Assembly: GCA_015069695.1 (NCBI GenBank)
Contig: JADCRZ010000024.1
Coordinates: 38,168-102,167 of the forward strand
Direction of reading: 5' to 3'
Source: Williamsia sp.
GTDB taxonomy: Bacteria; Bacteroidota; Bacteroidia; Chitinophagales; Chitinophagaceae
DNA: 64,000 nucleotides
The position numbers and the translations under genes are program-made. Of the stretch, positions 62,238-64,000 are shown in pieces. Within the stretch, counting starts at the first letter, position 1; the number at the start of each line of letters is the position of its first letter. The notes beneath the pieces were generated by a model, which ran no database searches, was not told the DNA's origin, and saw only the letters and a program-made list of their open reading frames with translations.

Positions 62238-63293
62238 TTACATCTTTACGCTTACCGCACGGATGAGGTACAGGGTCCAGACGATGGTAAGCAGCAGCAA
62301 CAGGGCGCCAAACTGGTGCGCTGCTCCATACCAAAGCAACTGATCACGCTGGGGAGAATGGATTACAGTAAAGATTCCCAGTAAAACCTGTATCAGGCAG
62401 ATGGTAAGAGGAAGGAATTTTGTTTTCTGAAAAAGCGGACTTCCCTTTGCCTGTGATGCTTTCCAGGTCCATATGGAAACAAGTACAAAAATCAGGTAAG
62501 CCAGTCCGCGGTGAATAAAATGAACCATGATGGGATTGTCGGTCAGGTTCTGTGCTCCTGCAAACCGGTGTATCTGTTGCGGCCACCATGCTCCATTGAT
62601 CATTGGCCAGGTAGGCGCGGCCGGACCTGCTTTCAGTCCCGCCATAAAAGCACCATACACGAGCTGCACAACCAGTGTACAAACAATTACCAGGCTGATC
62701 GTATGAAGCGTTTTATGAACAACCAGCTGGTGCGCCGGAACCAGCAGCTGCCAGGCGAACCATACGGTATATACCAGCAGTCCCAGGGCAGCGATAAAAT
62801 GAATGGCTAAGCGGATATGATCAACATACAGGTTTTCGTCATTCAGTCCACTCTTTACCATGATCCATCCGATAGCACCTTGCAGGCCCCCCAGCAGGAA
62901 CAGCACCAGCATGGGCCGGATCATTTCTTTGCGGAACCTTTTCTGTACAATAAAAACAACAAAGGGAATGGCAAAAGCAACGCCCAGCAACCGGGCCCAA
63001 AGCCGGTGCAGCCATTCCCAGAAATAAATAGATTTAAAATCGTTGAGGGTAAAATCGTTGTTGAGGAACTTAAACTGTCCGATCTGTTTGTACTTTTCAA
63101 AGGCAAGTTCCCATGCGTGCTGGTTCAACGGCGGCAGTGTGCCCAGTATAGGCTTCCATTCCGTAATCGACAAACCCGACCCCGTTAAGCGTGTAATACC
63201 CCCCAACAACACCTGTACCACAATCATCCCCACCCCTACCAGCAACCAGATAGCTACAGGCCTGTCAGAGCGATGCACCAAAATTTTCTCCAT
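62238..63293 (-). CDS. ctaA: Heme A synthase (COX15/CtaA)
   Basis: 351 residues from ATG 63293 (MEKILVHRSDRPVAIW); the open frame runs 77 codons further up through repeat-derived sequence that is clearly not protein. Eight hydrophobic helices with conserved histidines in WEWLHRLWARLLG, HIRLAIHFIAALGLLVYTV, MVHFIHRGLAYLI and GAAHQFGALLLLL, the two heme sites, and GGITRLTGSGLSITEWKP. Converts heme O to heme A for cytochrome oxidase. Confidence 0.94.
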   Translation of the reverse strand: MEKILVHRSDRPVAIWLLVGVGMIVVQVLLGGITRLTGSGLSITEWKPILGTLPPLNQHAWELAFEKYKQIGQFKFLNNDFTLNDFKSIYFWEWLHRLWARLLGVAFAIPFVVFIVQKRFRKEMIRPMLVLFLLGGLQGAIGWIMVKSGLNDENLYVDHIRLAIHFIAALGLLVYTVWFAWQLLVPAHQLVVHKTLHTISLVIVCTLVVQLVYGAFMAGLKAGPAAPTWPMINGAWWPQQIHRFAGAQNLTDNPIMVHFIHRGLAYLIFVLVSIWTWKASQAKGSPLFQKTKFLPLTICLIQVLLGIFTVIHSPQRDQLLWYGAAHQFGALLLLLTIVWTLYLIRAVSVKM

Positions 63294-63314
63294 AGCGGCA
63301 GCAAAGGTAACCAT

Positions 63315-63358
63315 TGTCTTGAACCTTGATTTACAGGATTGAGGGGATTTACAGGGTT
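63315..63358. repeat. Dispersed CTTGAACC...GGATT repeat copy
   Basis: Another copy of the family in the dnaB-rsmE gap: tgtcttgaaccttgattt then GGATT units to about 63358. Confidence 0.75.
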
Positions 63359-63512
63359 GGACGCGGATGTGGGAAGGCTGTGCTGGCGGCGGGATTGATG
63401 CATTTACAATCTTAAACCCACTCCATCCCCTCCCGGGAGGGGATGGATCTTTGGCACGTTGCATACATAGCCTCTCCTGTTTCTTCTTTGCCCTCTCTTT
63501 CCAGCATTTTTT

Positions 63513-63554
63513 TGTCTTGAACAAGGATTAAACGGATTAGGGGATTACAGGATT
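63513..63554. repeat. Dispersed CTTGAAC...GGATT repeat copy
   Basis: tgtcttgaacaaggatta followed by two GGATT units. Same orientation as the copy at 63315. Confidence 0.75.
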
Positions 63555-63670
63555 TTTTGGGTACAAGTGGATCAGGCTACTCTTTCCTTTGTCACTCTTT
63601 TGTCTTTGTCATTCCGCCGGGGCGCCTCTTGATGTTGCGCCTGCGGTGGTCTGACGCGCCCCATGCGGAA

Positions 63671-63799
63671 TCTCTGCGGGGCAGGCTGCTGCGATGATGG
63701 GCCAGCGTCTTACTAAACAGAGACGCTCCGCTCCGCAGAGATCCTGTAAGGGCGCAGCATCAGCCTGCAAGTACAAACGGAACTGCGCCCTTACAGGAT
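63671..63799. repeat. Structured palindromic repeats
   Basis: Nested hairpin: TCTCTGCGG (63671-63679) with CCGCAGAGA (63733-63741), inside it gcgtct (63705-63710) with agacgc (63721-63726). Directly next to it a perfect 17-bp inverted repeat ATCCTGTAAGGGCGCAG (63741-63757) / CTGCGCCCTTACAGGAT (63783-63799). REP-like extragenic element; the open frames over it are not genes. Confidence 0.7.
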
Positions 63800-63910
63800 G
63801 ACAAAAAAAGGGGGATGCCTCATTTATTCTTTTCTTCTCCTCTCTATTTTTCCCTCCTATTGCCTTCTCCGCTCTCATCTCTTCTTCTCCCCATCCAATC
63901 CCTTCCATCC

Positions 63911-63938
63911 CCCCAATCCTGTAAATCAAGGTTCAGAC
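63911..63938. repeat. Dispersed repeat copy, inverted
   Basis: ccccaatcctgtaaatcaag then gttcagac: reverse complement of the CTTGAACC...GGATT family. With the copies at 63315 and 63513 it flanks the palindromic block. Confidence 0.7.
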
Positions 63939-64000
63939 GTTCTTCCCCCCGGCCTTTTGAAAGGGGCGTGAAGAAATTTACGGAACGAAGCGTTCAGCAA
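63939..64000. other. Window end
   Basis: No gene can be supported in the last 62 nt. Confidence 0.4.

Noticed and set aside
63609..63929. 106-codon minus-strand frame at the window end
   Set aside because: Made of palindromic repeats; not protein-like.

Overview
The window looks like a chromosomal stretch of a Bacteroidota bacterium, most likely a Chitinophagaceae member (Chitinophaga/Niastella-like). Reasons: Bacteroidota-type promoters (TTTG, about 19 nt, TAnnTTTG), few Shine-Dalgarno sites outside the mobile region, a type IX secretion sorting domain, DUF1800/DUF1501 and DUF4450 proteins, FtsX-type permeases and a Bacteroidota-type tyrosine integrase. Species cannot be settled by reading alone.

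Left flank (1-17545) is housekeeping DNA: gatB (lacking only its last codons), a PhnP-like metallo-hydrolase overlapping pheT, dnaB, rsmE, a TerC membrane protein, pyrD, a thiolase with a strong terminator, a DUF1800-DUF1501 pair, a DUF2721 membrane protein and an ABC exporter.

A tRNA-Phe gene (17546-17618) is the integration site of an element of about 30.1 kb. The tRNA 3' half plus its terminator (17573-17668) recurs as a 96-bp near-perfect direct repeat at 47716-47811, and a tyrosine integrase lies just inside the right end. A MobF relaxase and a coupling ATPase are present but no secretion-channel genes, so it reads as a mobilizable element (IME) rather than a self-transmissible ICE. Inside, left to right: (a) a bacterial ubiquitin-like conjugation operon (double beta-grasp protein, E2-like, JAB-E1 fusion) with a convergent DUF6527 gene, a roughly 90-nt apparent small RNA unit, a divergent XRE/ImmA pair and a Fic protein; (b) an excisionase-like HTH, primase, RadC, ArdC and a second tyrosine recombinase, with remnants of a partly deleted tandem duplication; (c) a visibly AT-rich cargo block with a proteasome/HslV-like Ntn-hydrolase candidate and a membrane protein ending in hexapeptide-like repeats; (d) the mobilization block: MobF relaxase, membrane protein, coupling ATPase without its own membrane anchor, and a stand-alone paralogue of that ATPase's central helical domain; (e) secreted WG-repeat and hypothetical proteins, a serine recombinase, a TIR/PLD-like/VOC fusion, a RhuM-Fic protein and the integrase.

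Right flank (47812-64000) is chromosomal: an Rrf2-regulated NAD(P)-binding protein, a DFR-like reductase, an AraC regulator next to a truncated reductase start, an HTATIP2-like protein, an FtsX-type permease, a large DUF4450 protein, a HigA-like antitoxin without visible toxin, a membrane patatin, heme A synthase and a repeat-rich end.

Most interesting: co-residence of a ubiquitin-like conjugation system and a proteasome-like protease candidate on one element; the TIR/PLD-like/VOC fusion; the stand-alone coupling-protein domain; and the small RNA unit in the ubiquitin operon's divergent intergenic region. Functions of these are inference from family resemblance; none has been tested here.
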